DNA of 64,000 nt from Spyradosoma sp004558035 (GCF_050314555.1 NZ_JBNPNH010000002.1:62001-126000); one strand, 5' to 3'; shown: positions 51,810 to 60,871, numbered from the stretch's first letter. The notes: generated by a model from the sequence alone, not told the origin. Numbers and translations: made by a program.

Positions 51810-53627
51810 TCAGAAGGCGAACGCAAGCAGATACGCGAGCAGGAAAAGCGGCGGGAACGCGAAGCGCAGCGCCGGACGCGCACGGACGGCGGGCAAAAAC
51901 GCCCCGACCGCGAACGCGAGCAGCACGAGCGCCCCGCCGAGCGCGCCCAGGCGCGGATCCGCAAAGCGCGTCTCGGCATCCGCCGGAAGCGCCGCCGCCG
52001 TTCCCGCGAACGCCTCCGCGCAGAACATCAGCGCGGCGTCCGCGCGCCAGACGAGCTCCGCGAGCGGCGCGGCTCCGGGCACGCAGAAAAGCGCGGCGGA
52101 GACGAGCCCCGCGCTCAGCAGAATCCCGAGAAAGGGAATGAGCGCGAGATTCGCGAGGACCGCGATCGGCGTGAAGACGCCGAAGCTCGCCGCGACGAAC
52201 GACGCGCCCGCGACGAACGTGCCGAGCGAGACCGCGAACGCCGCGCAAACCTTCCCCCAGAGCGCCGAAGCGAAACGCCGCGCGGGCGAGAGCGCCGCCG
52301 CGGGAACGTAGCGGAAAAGCCGCAGCCGCGAGCGCAGAAAATCGCCGAGCGGAACGCCGTAGAGGAAAATCGACGCGACGACGGCGTAGGAAAGCCGGAA
52401 ACCCGGCTCCGCGAAAAGCGCCGGCTCCCGCCACAGCGCGAACGACGCCGACGCGACCAGCGCGTTCAGCGGCTGAGCCGGGCGCCCCAGCAGACGCGCC
52501 GCGAGCAGAAAGACGATCATCGTCCACGCGCGCATCGCCGACGGAGCCGCGCCCGTGAGCCGCACGTAGAACCACGTCACGCCGGCCGTCGCCGCCGCCG
52601 TGAACCAGAACGGCGCTCGGTTGTCGGAAAACGAGACCGGAAAAACTCGGGCATAGAAACGTTTTTTTGCTCCACCCCAACGCGGTGCCCGCGCGCGGGA
52701 ACACACGGCGAAGATCAGCGCCGCGAAGAGCGAGACGTGCAGCCCGCTCACCGCGAAGATGTGCGTCGTCCCCGAAAGCGCGAAGTCGTCGCGCTGTTCC
52801 CGCGTCAGCAGCGAGCGTTCGCCCAGAAGCATCGCCGCGAGCGCGCGCTGTTCGCGTTCCCGCGGCGAATCCGGATCGACGAGCTTCGCGATCAGCGCCG
52901 CCTTCATCGCCGCGAAACGGCGGGAAAGCGCGGCGTCGAAGCCCGTCGCCGAATCCGAAATTTCGACGTGGTCGCCGCCCGTCGCCCGCGCGCTCACGCG
53001 ACGGGAACGCAGGAAATCCCGAAAGCCCTCGGAAAGCCGCGCGTCGCCCGCCGCGTCGGCGACGAGGGCGCGCATCCGCAGCCGCGTCCCTTCGAGCGGC
53101 GCCGCGGTCGTTTCCGTCTTGCGGAAAACGTAGAAGACGCGCGCGCCGACGAGCGCCGAACAGTCCTCGGAAATCCCGCGCACGCGCGCCAGCCCGCTCC
53201 AGGATTTTCCCGCGGAACGGAACGGCGTCTCGACTTCGAGCTCGACGACGGCCTCCGTCTCCGGAAACGCGCTCCAGTCGACGAGGCGCGGCGCGTTCGC
53301 GCTCCACCACGCGCCGGCGAGAAAAAACGCCGCCAGCGGCAGCGCGAACGTCCAGACCTCGCGCGCGATTTTTCCGAAGCGGCGCGGGAACGCGGCTCCG
53401 TCCGCGAAGCACGCGCCGAGAACGGCGAGCGCGACGGCGACGCCCGAGGCGACGACGCACGCCGCGCGCGGGAGCGCGAAGCCGTTTTCGCACAGCGCGC
53501 ACGCGGCGAGCTGCGGCAGGAGAATCCAGAGCAGCGGTGCGCGGAAATTCCGGAGCGGAGAACGTTTTTCCGCCGCCTCGTCCGTCCCGTCGGGGGCGTT
53601 CCCGAGCGCCGCCTTCAGCGTTTCCAT
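51810..53627 (-). CDS. comEC: ComEC/Rec2-type competence protein
   Basis: Inner-membrane channel for single-stranded DNA in natural transformation. Residues ~30-120 hold two or three helices, then an N-terminal soluble OB-like domain (~130-240), then the competence domain with the diagnostic HIFAVSGLHVSLFAALI, and about eight further helices. It ends FPPLFLLAYLLAFAF without the C-terminal metallo-beta-lactamase domain found in longer ComEC proteins. 605 aa from METLKAALGN; a longer start was rejected because it only extends over folK. It overlaps folK by 13 bp, so the two are coupled. No comEA or pil genes are here. Confidence 0.9.
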   Translation of the reverse strand: METLKAALGNAPDGTDEAAEKRSPLRNFRAPLLWILLPQLAACALCENGFALPRAACVVASGVAVALAVLGACFADGAAFPRRFGKIAREVWTFALPLAAFFLAGAWWSANAPRLVDWSAFPETEAVVELEVETPFRSAGKSWSGLARVRGISEDCSALVGARVFYVFRKTETTAAPLEGTRLRMRALVADAAGDARLSEGFRDFLRSRRVSARATGGDHVEISDSATGFDAALSRRFAAMKAALIAKLVDPDSPREREQRALAAMLLGERSLLTREQRDDFALSGTTHIFAVSGLHVSLFAALIFAVCSRARAPRWGGAKKRFYARVFPVSFSDNRAPFWFTAAATAGVTWFYVRLTGAAPSAMRAWTMIVFLLAARLLGRPAQPLNALVASASFALWREPALFAEPGFRLSYAVVASIFLYGVPLGDFLRSRLRLFRYVPAAALSPARRFASALWGKVCAAFAVSLGTFVAGASFVAASFGVFTPIAVLANLALIPFLGILLSAGLVSAALFCVPGAAPLAELVWRADAALMFCAEAFAGTAAALPADAETRFADPRLGALGGALVLLAFAVGAFLPAVRARPALRFAFPPLFLLAYLLAFAF

Positions 53628-54151
53628 GGGAACGTTCCCGCGCGCCTCACGCCGGACCGGTCCGCGGCGGCGAGCGCGTCGAGCGTCTCGCGGCGCAGCG
53701 TCCGCCACGGTTCGCGCGCGAGCCGGGCGCCGCCGCCTTCAAAGATTTCCGCGAGCGGTTCGAGCACGAACGCGCGTTCCCGCCAGCGCGGATGCGGGAG
53801 CGTCAGCGACGGCGTCGCGCGCGTCTCCGCCTCGAAAAAAATCAAGTCCAGGTCGCAGGTGCGCGGCGCGTTCGGGAACGGGCGTTCGCGCCCGAGCGCC
53901 GTCTCCGTCGCGGCGAGCGTCGCGAGCAGCCTCTCCGGCGTCGTTCCCGCGGGCGCGCTCAGCGCGGCGGCGGCGTTCAGAAAATCCGGCGCGCCCGTCG
54001 CGCAGCCGACGGGCGCGGTCTCGTAAAGCGACGACACGGCGAGCACGCGCGCGCCCGCCGCCTCGACGCGCCGCAGCGCCTCGCCGAGCGTTTCGGCGCG
54101 GTCGCCGAGATTGGCGCCGAGCGCGACGACGGCGATGCGTTCCGACGCCAT
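53615..54151 (-). CDS. folK: 2-amino-4-hydroxy-6-hydroxymethyldihydropteridine pyrophosphokinase
   Basis: HPPK, a folate-synthesis enzyme. Motifs: VVALGANLGDRAETL, SSLYETAPVG, DFLNAAAAL, and the catalytic stretch NAPRTCDLDLIFFEAETRATPSLTLPHPRWRERAFVLEPLAEI with Asp pair DLDL. 178 aa. The stop overlaps the comEC start. A folK fused or adjacent to folP/folB would be the usual context; here neither is adjacent. Confidence 0.95.
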   Translation of the reverse strand: MASERIAVVALGANLGDRAETLGEALRRVEAAGARVLAVSSLYETAPVGCATGAPDFLNAAAALSAPAGTTPERLLATLAATETALGRERPFPNAPRTCDLDLIFFEAETRATPSLTLPHPRWRERAFVLEPLAEIFEGGGARLAREPWRTLRRETLDALAAADRSGVRRAGTFPWKR

Positions 54152-54161
54152 GCGGGGAAAA

Positions 54162-55757
54162 TCACTCTTCCGCTTCGGCGCGCGGAGAAACCTTGAAGAG
54201 TTCCTCGCCGACGCGCTCGCCGAGCTGAACGTTCAGCGTCATCGCCGAAACCTGCGCGTCGAGATAGCGCGCGAGCTGCGCGATTTCCTCCGACTTCGCG
54301 TCCGCCGCGGGAACGTCCTTCCTGAGCGGGCGGACGAAGAGCGCGGAATCGCCCGCGAACAGCATGTCGGAAACGGTTTCGAGACTCGTCGTCTTCAGCG
54401 CCTCGAAAAGCGCCGCGCCGTAAGGACGCAGCGCGTCCGGAAAATCGCGCATCGAGAACGCGGGCGCCTCCGCGGGCGTCATGCCGAGCGTCTTCGCGGT
54501 TTCGGCGAAGGGCTTGCCGGCGGCGACTTCCCCGCGGAGCGTCTCACCGAGCTCGCGCGCGCGCTCGAAGCGCGCCTTGCCGATTTCCGCGCGCTTCCAG
54601 TCTTCGGCGACGCGGGCGCGCACTTCGTCGAGCGCGGGAACGCGAGACGGCTCGTTGCCGCGGAAGAGAATCACCAGCGCGTTTTCGCCGTAGGGAATCG
54701 CGTCCGTACGCCAGAGCGTGGAATTGAGCGACGCCGTCACGTCGCGGAGAATCTCCGCGGGAACGGGCGCGTCGGCGGGAACGGAATCCGTCGGGAACGC
54801 CGGAATGTCCTTAAAGTCGAGCCCGGACGCCTTGACCGCCGCGTCGAAATCCGGCGCGTCGGGATTGAGCATGTCCTGCGCGAGCTTTTCGGCGAGCATG
54901 TCGGACGTCGCCGACGCGACCTGAAGCGAAAGGCGGTCCGCCTTCCAGCGGCGCGCCCAGCCGGCGCGGTTTTTCGCGAGCTCGGCGTCGAGCGCGGCGT
55001 CGTCGCGCAGGCTCTTGTCCTGCATCCGCGCGAACGTCTTCAGCTCGGCGTCGGTCGGCTCGGCGATTTTCGCGCGCGCCTCGGCGCTCGGCGCGACGAC
55101 GGCGTAGGAAAGCCTGACGAGCGGCGCGATGCGGTAGCGCTCGGCGTTCGCGGCATAGAATTTTTCGAGCGCTTCGTCCGAGGCGACGGGCGAAACGGCG
55201 ATCTTGTCCAGCGCGAGCGAGGCGGTCTCGACCGTCCACCGCGTGTTCAGCTCGCGCCAGCGCAGCGCGACGTCTTCGTCGAACGACGCGGGCGATCCCG
55301 AGAACAGCGCGTTGAGCGCGCCGATGCGCCAGGTCTGAATCAGAATCGTCTTGAGCGTGTCTTCGTCCATGCCGAAGCGCTTGGGATCCGGGAGCGCCTC
55401 GCCCTCGGCGAGCCCGAAAAAGCGCTGCGCGAACGCGCCGAATTCCTCCTGCGAAGGATTGGGAATCTGATAGGCGTCGGCGAGGTGCTCGAGCACGACG
55501 CGCTGCACGAGCGCCGCGCGGTACTGCGCCTCGCTCACGTCGCGACCCGTCGTCAGCGCGACCGCCTTGCGGTACACGTCAGCCTCGCGTTCGTTGAGCT
55601 TCACGCCGCAGACTTCGGGAGACCTGCGGAAGCCGAGCAGATCCATCGCGCTGCCCGAGCCCGTGTAGAACACGAACGAGACGACGATGATCACGAGAAG
55701 CAGCCCGAACATCAGCCGGTGGTGCTTCGCCATTGTGTTTTGAAAAAATCCGATCAT
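54162..55757 (-). CDS. SurA/PpiD-like membrane-anchored chaperone
   Basis: A single N-terminal anchor, RLMFGLLLVIIVVSFVFYTG, precedes a SurA-N-like helical domain: VCGVKLNEREADVYRKAVAL, VVLEHLADAYQIPNPSQEEF. The remaining ~350 residues are helical and charged. No clear parvulin active-site motif is visible, so catalytic PPIase activity is doubtful. The layout is that of PpiD, a periplasmic chaperone tethered to the inner membrane. 531 aa. It lies between hisC and folK on the minus strand. Confidence 0.78.
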   Translation of the reverse strand: MIGFFQNTMAKHHRLMFGLLLVIIVVSFVFYTGSGSAMDLLGFRRSPEVCGVKLNEREADVYRKAVALTTGRDVSEAQYRAALVQRVVLEHLADAYQIPNPSQEEFGAFAQRFFGLAEGEALPDPKRFGMDEDTLKTILIQTWRIGALNALFSGSPASFDEDVALRWRELNTRWTVETASLALDKIAVSPVASDEALEKFYAANAERYRIAPLVRLSYAVVAPSAEARAKIAEPTDAELKTFARMQDKSLRDDAALDAELAKNRAGWARRWKADRLSLQVASATSDMLAEKLAQDMLNPDAPDFDAAVKASGLDFKDIPAFPTDSVPADAPVPAEILRDVTASLNSTLWRTDAIPYGENALVILFRGNEPSRVPALDEVRARVAEDWKRAEIGKARFERARELGETLRGEVAAGKPFAETAKTLGMTPAEAPAFSMRDFPDALRPYGAALFEALKTTSLETVSDMLFAGDSALFVRPLRKDVPAADAKSEEIAQLARYLDAQVSAMTLNVQLGERVGEELFKVSPRAEAEE

Positions 55758-55806
55758 GGGAAAAAGAAGACGTTGCTTGTTTTGTTTCCGGTCGCCCGAG
55801 AGCGCC

Positions 55807-56913
55807 TCAGCGCGTTCCCGCGAGAATCTCGCCGAGCGCCGCGAGCAGGCGTTCGTTCTGCTCCGGCGTGCCGACCGTCACGCGCAGGTGGTTCGGCATG
55901 CCGTAGCCCTTCATCGGACGCACGATGACGCCGCGCTTTTCGAGCTCGACGAACGTCTCCGCCGCGTTCGGCACTTCCGTCAGAATGAAGTTCGTGTGCG
56001 TCGGCACGTACTTGAGCCCGAGCGCCTCGAAGCCCGCGTAGAGCCGCTTCACGCCCGCGGCGTTCCCGTCGAGCGTGCGCTTCACGAACTCCGCGTCGTC
56101 CAGCGCCGCGAGCGCCGCGACCTGCGCGGGAAGGTTCGTGTTGAACGGCTGGCGAACGCGGTTCATCAGCCCGACGACCTCCTCCGAGCCGAACAGGTAG
56201 CCGATGCGGAAGCCCGCGAGCCCGTAGAGCTTCGAGAACGTGCGCGTGACGACGATCTTGCGCCCCGCCGCGATCAGCGGACGGAAGTCCGGCGTCTTGT
56301 CGGTGAATTCCGCATACGCCTCGTCGATGACGAGAATCACGTGCTCGGGCAGGCTCTCCGCGAACGCGAGCAGCTCCGCGGGATCGCACACCGTGCCCTG
56401 CGGATTGTTCGGATTCGTGATGAAGATGATGCGCGTCCTGTCCGTGACGGCGGCGCGCATCGCCTTCAGATCCGTCGAGAAATTCGGCATCGGCACGGGA
56501 ACGGATTTCGCGCCCGCGAGAATCGTCGCGATCTTGTAGACGACGAACGCCTGTTCGCCGTAGATCACCTCGCAGTCCGGATTCAGAAACGTCTGCCCGA
56601 GAATCATCAGCGCCTCGTTCGAGCCGTTGCCGACGAAGAACTGCGACGGCTTCAGCCCCCACAGCGCGGCGAGACGGTCGCGCAGCGCGATCGTGCCGCC
56701 GTCCGGATACATGTTCACGCCGTCGAGCATCGCGCGCACGGCGGCGATCGCCTTGGGCGAGGCGCCGAAAGGATTTTCGTTGGACGCCATTTTGACGATG
56801 GAGTCCGGGTCCAGACCGAATTCGCGCGCGACGTATTCGATAGGTTTTCCGGGTTCGTAAACGGGCATTTTGTTCACGACCGCGTTGGCGAGATTTGTAT
56901 AGGAAATCGACAT
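55807..56913 (-). CDS. hisC: histidinol-phosphate aminotransferase
   Basis: PLP aminotransferase of the histidine pathway, class I/II fold. Lys228 (TRTFSKLYGLAGFRIGY) binds PLP, with Asp197 in VIDEAYAEF and Asn in MASNENPFGASPKA. GGTIALRDRLAAL and FITNPNNPQGT are typical of HisC. The start is ATG at 56913 (MSISYTNLANAVV); an upstream frame opening into the repeat-containing gap was rejected. 368 aa. HisC-like enzymes may also act on aromatic amino acids, so specificity is not proven. Confidence 0.9.
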   Translation of the reverse strand: MSISYTNLANAVVNKMPVYEPGKPIEYVAREFGLDPDSIVKMASNENPFGASPKAIAAVRAMLDGVNMYPDGGTIALRDRLAALWGLKPSQFFVGNGSNEALMILGQTFLNPDCEVIYGEQAFVVYKIATILAGAKSVPVPMPNFSTDLKAMRAAVTDRTRIIFITNPNNPQGTVCDPAELLAFAESLPEHVILVIDEAYAEFTDKTPDFRPLIAAGRKIVVTRTFSKLYGLAGFRIGYLFGSEEVVGLMNRVRQPFNTNLPAQVAALAALDDAEFVKRTLDGNAAGVKRLYAGFEALGLKYVPTHTNFILTEVPNAAETFVELEKRGVIVRPMKGYGMPNHLRVTVGTPEQNERLLAALGEILAGTR

Positions 56914-57503
56914 AAATTTAAGAAATTCATCATGAGCGTTCCCGCCTCCCCGCGCAACGGAAATCTCCTCCCCGAACCTGCCGCGGGAACGCCGTCTCGG
57001 GGCGAAGACATTCCAGTCTTCTTTCCTGACCACGGAAGCTCACGAAAATCTCCACGGAAAAGCGCCGAAACGCCGGAGGCTCGAAACCGCCGCGCGTTCC
57101 CGTGAGCGTCCGCGAGGATTTCCGCGCGTTCCCGCGGCTATGAATACCGTGGCAAGTCCGAATTTTTGACCACGGAAAACACGGAAAAGCACGGAAATTT
57201 TTGGGGCAGACGTTCGCGGGAACGCGAATTTTCCCCGCAAAGACGCCAAGGCGCAAAGATTTTTGGAGAAATGACGCGGTTTTCACGGGAACGCTGGTCG
57301 AAATTCGTGAAAATTCGTGTCAATTCGTGGTTAAAAACTTTCTTTAACTTCCGTTGACTTCGCGGTCAAAAATCTTCGCGTTAAGACAAGACTCATATTT
57401 ATTTTTTGCCAAAAACGTGATGAACAGCGTTCCACCACGATATTCATACCCGAGGGAGGAAAACGAAGCACACGTGAAATCCGCGTTCGCGGGCGCGAGA
57501 AAA
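56914..57503. repeat. intergenic repeat island 2
   Basis: 590 bp with no credible gene. Contents: hairpin GAAGACATTCCAGTCTTC (57004-57021); CACGGAAGCTCACGAAAATC (57031); CACGGAAAACACGGAAAAGC (57174); CGCAAAGACGCCAAGGCGCA (57237-57265); and TTCGTGAAAATTCGTGTCAA (57304), the complement of the CACGAATT repeats at 27.5 kb. Three copies of the iterated motif lie among them. Confidence 0.75.
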
Positions 57504-58436
57504 TCAGGCGCGGACAAGTCTGCGGGCGGCGCGGACGGCGCAGGCGAACGAGCGCGCGCTCGCGACGCCGCTGCCGGCGATGTCGTAGGCGGTGCCATGG
57601 TCGGGCGAAGTGCGGACGTGCTTCAGGCCGAGCGAGACGTTGACGGCGCTGTCGAATTCCAGCGTCTTCAGCGGCGCGAGCGCCTGGTCGTGGTAAAGCG
57701 CGACGACGACGTCGAATTCGCCGAGCAGCTGACGGCGGAAGATCGTGTCGGCGGGAACGCAGTCCGAAAGCCCCGGAAAATCCGTCCGCAGCGCGGCGAG
57801 CGTCGGGTCGATCCGGTCGCGTTCTTCGGTTCCGATTGCGCCGCGTTCGCCCGCGTGCGGATTGAGCCCGCAGACGCCGATGCGCGGGAGCGCCGTCGCC
57901 CCGGGTTCCGCGAACGCGCGCGCGAGAAAATCCGCCGCGGCGACGGCGTTCCGCAGCGTCTCCGCCGTCAGCGCCTCGGGAACGTCGCGGAAAGGAATGT
58001 GCCAGGTGGCGAGCGCGACGCGCATTTTTTCGCCGACGAACGCCATCACGGGAACGCCGCCCCAGCGCGCCGCGAAAAATTCCGTCTGCCCGGGAAACTC
58101 GTAGCCGACGCCGTGCAGCCCCGCCTTGTTCACGGGAGCGGTGACGACGCCCGCGAATTCGCCCGCGAGCGTTCCCGCCGCCGCGCGTTCCATCGCCTCG
58201 AGCGCGACGCGCTGCCCCGCTTCGTTCGGCGCGCCCGGCGAAAGACGGAAATCCCGCGGACCGACGGCGACGCCCGCGCACGGCAGCGAATCGAGCCACG
58301 AGCGCGGGCCGACGGCGACGACGCCCGACGCTTCCCGCGGATTTTCCCGCAGCCAGCGCGCGATGATTTCCGGGCCGACTCCGGCGGGATCGCCGCAGGT
58401 CAGCGCAAGCGGCGGAAATTTTTCGGGAATGTCCAT
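57504..58436 (-). CDS. pdxA: 4-hydroxythreonine-4-phosphate dehydrogenase
   Basis: Oxidises 4-phosphohydroxythreonine in pyridoxal-phosphate synthesis. Motifs: ALTCGDPAGVGPEI at the start, VTAPVNKAGLHGVGYEFPGQTEFFA, GVCGLNPHAGERGAIG (metal-binding His) and LYHDQALAPLKTLEF, then SPDHGTAYDIAGSG. 310 aa from MDIPEKFPP (58436); the earlier start covers a gap rich in Lys/Phe and was rejected. Confidence 0.94.
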   Translation of the reverse strand: MDIPEKFPPLALTCGDPAGVGPEIIARWLRENPREASGVVAVGPRSWLDSLPCAGVAVGPRDFRLSPGAPNEAGQRVALEAMERAAAGTLAGEFAGVVTAPVNKAGLHGVGYEFPGQTEFFAARWGGVPVMAFVGEKMRVALATWHIPFRDVPEALTAETLRNAVAAADFLARAFAEPGATALPRIGVCGLNPHAGERGAIGTEERDRIDPTLAALRTDFPGLSDCVPADTIFRRQLLGEFDVVVALYHDQALAPLKTLEFDSAVNVSLGLKHVRTSPDHGTAYDIAGSGVASARSFACAVRAARRLVRA

Positions 58437-58637
58437 GAAGCCATTATCCGGCGCGGACGCGGGAAAATACAATCTCAAAACGATTCTTCTTTTTTTGTGT
58501 TCGATCTGCCGGGCAAAAAAGCCGCCCGAGCGTTCCCGCAGGAAAAATGCCGTGAAAAGAACGACGCGGGGAGAAGACGCGCGCATCTCCGAATCGAAAG
58601 CGGGAAGCGAAGTCGAAGAAAACCTTTCAAAAAACAA

Positions 58638-58674
58638 AAAAAACGGCGGGAGCATTCCGCGCTCCCGCCGTTTT
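58638..58674 (-). terminator. terminator of the coiled-coil/HTH gene
   Basis: AAAACGGCGGGAGC and GCTCCCGCCGTTTT form a 14-bp stem around a 7-nt loop; on the minus strand several T follow. It lies 20 bp after the stop at 58695. Confidence 0.8.
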
Positions 58675-58694
58675 CGTTCAAAACGTTTTCGGCT

Positions 58695-59171
58695 TCAGGC
58701 TTCGGGCGTTTCGATTTTCGCCTTTTTGATGCCGTAAACCGTGTTCACGGAAATGTTGAACTTCGCGGCGAGCTCCTTGGTGGAGACGCCTTCCGCGCGC
58801 AGTTTCGCGATTTCGGCGCGTTCTTCGTCGGAAAGTCCGTTGCCGGGACCGCGGCGCGCGCACTTTTTGCCTTCCGGCTTCTTTTCGACGGCGAAAAGCT
58901 TGCCGCGCTGCTGCGGCGAAAGCAGCTTTCCGAGGTCGCGGACCAGATCGACCATGCTCGCGTAACCGAGTTCTTCGGGGAGCTTGGCGAGCTTTTCCTG
59001 AAGGGCGGCGACGGCCTGTTCGCGTTCGCGCTTTTCTTCCATTTCTTTTTCGAGGCGGGCGCGAATGGCGGCCTTTTTGCGCTCGATTTTTTCCTGCGCT
59101 TTCGCGAGTTCGGCGGCTTCGAAAGCCGCGATCTGTTCGTTGATCTTGGAATCGATTTCGTTGTTTTCCAT
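58695..59171 (-). CDS. coiled-coil protein with C-terminal helix-turn-helix
   Basis: Not a family I can name. Residues 1-65 are a long charged coiled coil (KINEQIAAFEAAELAKAQEK, then KKAAIRARLEKEMEEKRERE). A middle helix (LPEELGYASMVDLVRDLGKLL) precedes a basic linker, and the end is a helix-turn-helix of the resolvase/transposase-invertase type: LSDEERAEIAKLRAEGVSTKELAAKFNISVNTVYGIKK. This suggests an oligomeric DNA-binding protein, perhaps nucleoid-associated or a local regulator. 158 aa. It ends at its own terminator and is divergent from the MECR-like gene. Confidence 0.7.
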   Translation of the reverse strand: MENNEIDSKINEQIAAFEAAELAKAQEKIERKKAAIRARLEKEMEEKREREQAVAALQEKLAKLPEELGYASMVDLVRDLGKLLSPQQRGKLFAVEKKPEGKKCARRGPGNGLSDEERAEIAKLRAEGVSTKELAAKFNISVNTVYGIKKAKIETPEA

Positions 59172-59310
59172 AAGTGATTAAAATAAAAGCACCTTTTCCG
59201 TCGCGCTTGCAATTTTAAATTTCAATGCGCGCGACGTTTTCTCGAGCGGGCGCGCGCGGGAACTCCATTTTCGTATGGCGCTTTCGGCGGGAACGCGGTT
59301 TCATTGGGGC

Positions 59311-60312
59311 ATGATGAAAACGCAAGCCCTCGTTTACGAAGAAACCGGAAAACCCCTCGAAGTGCTGAAGCTGCGCGAGATCGACGTTCCCGCGCCGAAG
59401 GCCGACGAGATCACGATCGCGCTCGAAGCCGCCGTCGTCCACCCCTCCGACATGGGCATGATCGGCGGCACCTACGGCCGCCTGCGCGAGTTGCCCGCCG
59501 TCGCCGGGCGCGAGGGCGTCGGGCGCGTCGCCGCCGTCGGCGCGGACGTGAAGGGCTTCGCCGTCGGCGACCGCGTGCGCATGCCCGAGGACGCCGGCGC
59601 GTGGCGCGGCGCGATCACCGTTCCCGCGGCGGAGGCGGAACGCGTTCCCGCGGACGTTCCCGCGGAGCTCGCGGCGATGGCGTTCATCAATCCGCAGACG
59701 GTGTGGCGCATTCTGCACGATTTCGTCGAGCTCCGCCCCGGCGACTGGGTGCTGCAGAACGCGGGCAGCTCGGCGCTCGGGCAGTGCCTCGTGCAGATCG
59801 CGCGCGCGCTCGGGCTGCGCACGGTTTCGCTCGTGCGCAACGTCGAAAAATGGGAGCCGATTCTGAAAAAACTCGGCGCGGACGCCGTGCTGCCCGAGGA
59901 AAAGGACTCGATCAAAAAAATCGTCGAAATCGTCGGCGGCAAGGCGAACCTGCCGAAGCTCGCGCTGAACTCGATCGGCGGCGAAAGCGCGGCGCGCCTC
60001 ACGCGCATGGTCGGCTTCGCGGGAACGATCGTCACGTTCGGCGGCATGACGGGCGATCTCATCCGCTTCCCCACGCGCGAATTCATCTTCAACGACCTGC
60101 GCCTGCGCGGATTCTGGATGGACCGCTGGAACCGCTCCGCCTCGCCCGAGGCGCGCGCGGAAACGTCCGCGAAAATCTTCGAAATGATGCGCGCGGGAAC
60201 GCTCACGATGGCGGTGGACGCGACGTATCCGCTTTCCGAATACGCCGACGCGATCGCCCGCGCTCTCGAAGGCGGCCGCAACGGCAAAGTGCTCTTCGTC
60301 GCCGGCGCCTGA
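59311..60312 (+). CDS. MECR-like enoyl reductase / zinc-independent MDR oxidoreductase
   Basis: Medium-chain dehydrogenase/reductase fold. The GroES-like part is followed by a nucleotide-binding part with VLQNAGSSALGQCLVQIARALGLRTV. INPQTVWRILHDFVELRPGDW and FRLRGFWM-like LRGFWMDRW resemble the mitochondrial trans-2-enoyl-ACP/CoA reductase (MECR). No zinc-binding Cys cluster is present, as in the MECR group. 333 aa. The start is at 59311 or the adjacent ATG at 59314. Probably reduces enoyl-thioesters or a related substrate; not certain. It precedes the Nif11 peptide locus. Confidence 0.8.
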   Translation: MMKTQALVYEETGKPLEVLKLREIDVPAPKADEITIALEAAVVHPSDMGMIGGTYGRLRELPAVAGREGVGRVAAVGADVKGFAVGDRVRMPEDAGAWRGAITVPAAEAERVPADVPAELAAMAFINPQTVWRILHDFVELRPGDWVLQNAGSSALGQCLVQIARALGLRTVSLVRNVEKWEPILKKLGADAVLPEEKDSIKKIVEIVGGKANLPKLALNSIGGESAARLTRMVGFAGTIVTFGGMTGDLIRFPTREFIFNDLRLRGFWMDRWNRSASPEARAETSAKIFEMMRAGTLTMAVDATYPLSEYADAIARALEGGRNGKVLFVAGA

Positions 60313-60427
60313 GCGCGGACACGCGGAGAAAACCGCGAATTCAAAGAAAACGTTTTCCGGGGGAAACGACGATTTTTCGCGGCGAAAAGGCGCTTGGGCT
60401 GCCGCCCTGCCCTGCGGAAATCCGCGC

Positions 60428-60526
60428 GCGAAAAATTTTCTGAAAAAATTTTAAGATTTTCGGGAGTCGTTCGTTTTCCGTGCAGAAAACATTTTCAATC
60501 AACATTCAATTCAAGGAACAAAAACC
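60428..60526 (+). promoter_or_regulatory. shared upstream region of the first Nif11 precursor
   Basis: ~99 bp before the first peptide gene is strikingly similar to the ~107 bp before the second (61522-61628). Shared elements in order: GCGAAAAA-ATTTTC, a TTTTAAGATTTTC block, a GTCGTTCGTT/TTCGTTCGTT block, and (T/C)TGCAGAAA before a CA-rich leader. It probably holds the promoter and 5' leader. No canonical -10 box can be assigned by eye. Confidence 0.7.
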
Positions 60527-60871
60527 ATGGCAAAAGAAAACGTCATCAAGTTTTATGAACAGCTCAAAGCCGACAAGGCGTCGGCGGAGGCACTGAAAAA
60601 GGCGGTCGCGGACGCGTCCGTCGAGGCGACGCTCGCGTTCGCGCGGGAACGCGGCTTCGAGTTCACGCTCGACGACGTGAAGGCGGCGAACGCCGACGCG
60701 CTGAAGGAGCTCACGCCCGAACAGCTCGACCAGGTGAACGCCGCGGGCGCGGGCGCGCTGTGCGTCTTCGTCGGCTTCGGCTGGGGCGGCGGCAGCTACT
60801 CGGACTACGGGCAGAGCGTCTGCTACGTCGTCGGCGTCGGCTTCGGGCCCTCCTGGGAGACTGACGAGTGA
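60527..60871 (+). CDS. Nif11-type RiPP precursor peptide, Cys-containing
   Basis: Probable precursor of a ribosomal, modified peptide. Residues 1-72 match the Nif11-like leader: KENVIKFYEQLKADKASAEA, ATLAFARERGFEFTLDDVKAA and LTPEQLD. The C-terminal core (~73-114) is rich in Gly, Val and aromatics and contains a near repeat 20 residues apart: CVFVGFGWG (79-87) and CYVVGVGFG (99-107), each starting with Cys. Two Cys and the repeat suggest thioether or similar crosslinks. No clear GG cleavage site, but AAGAGA precedes the first Cys. A radical SAM enzyme lies 2.4 kb downstream. 114 aa. The leader call is strong; the product is unknown. Confidence 0.85.
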   Translation: MAKENVIKFYEQLKADKASAEALKKAVADASVEATLAFARERGFEFTLDDVKAANADALKELTPEQLDQVNAAGAGALCVFVGFGWGGGSYSDYGQSVCYVVGVGFGPSWETDE

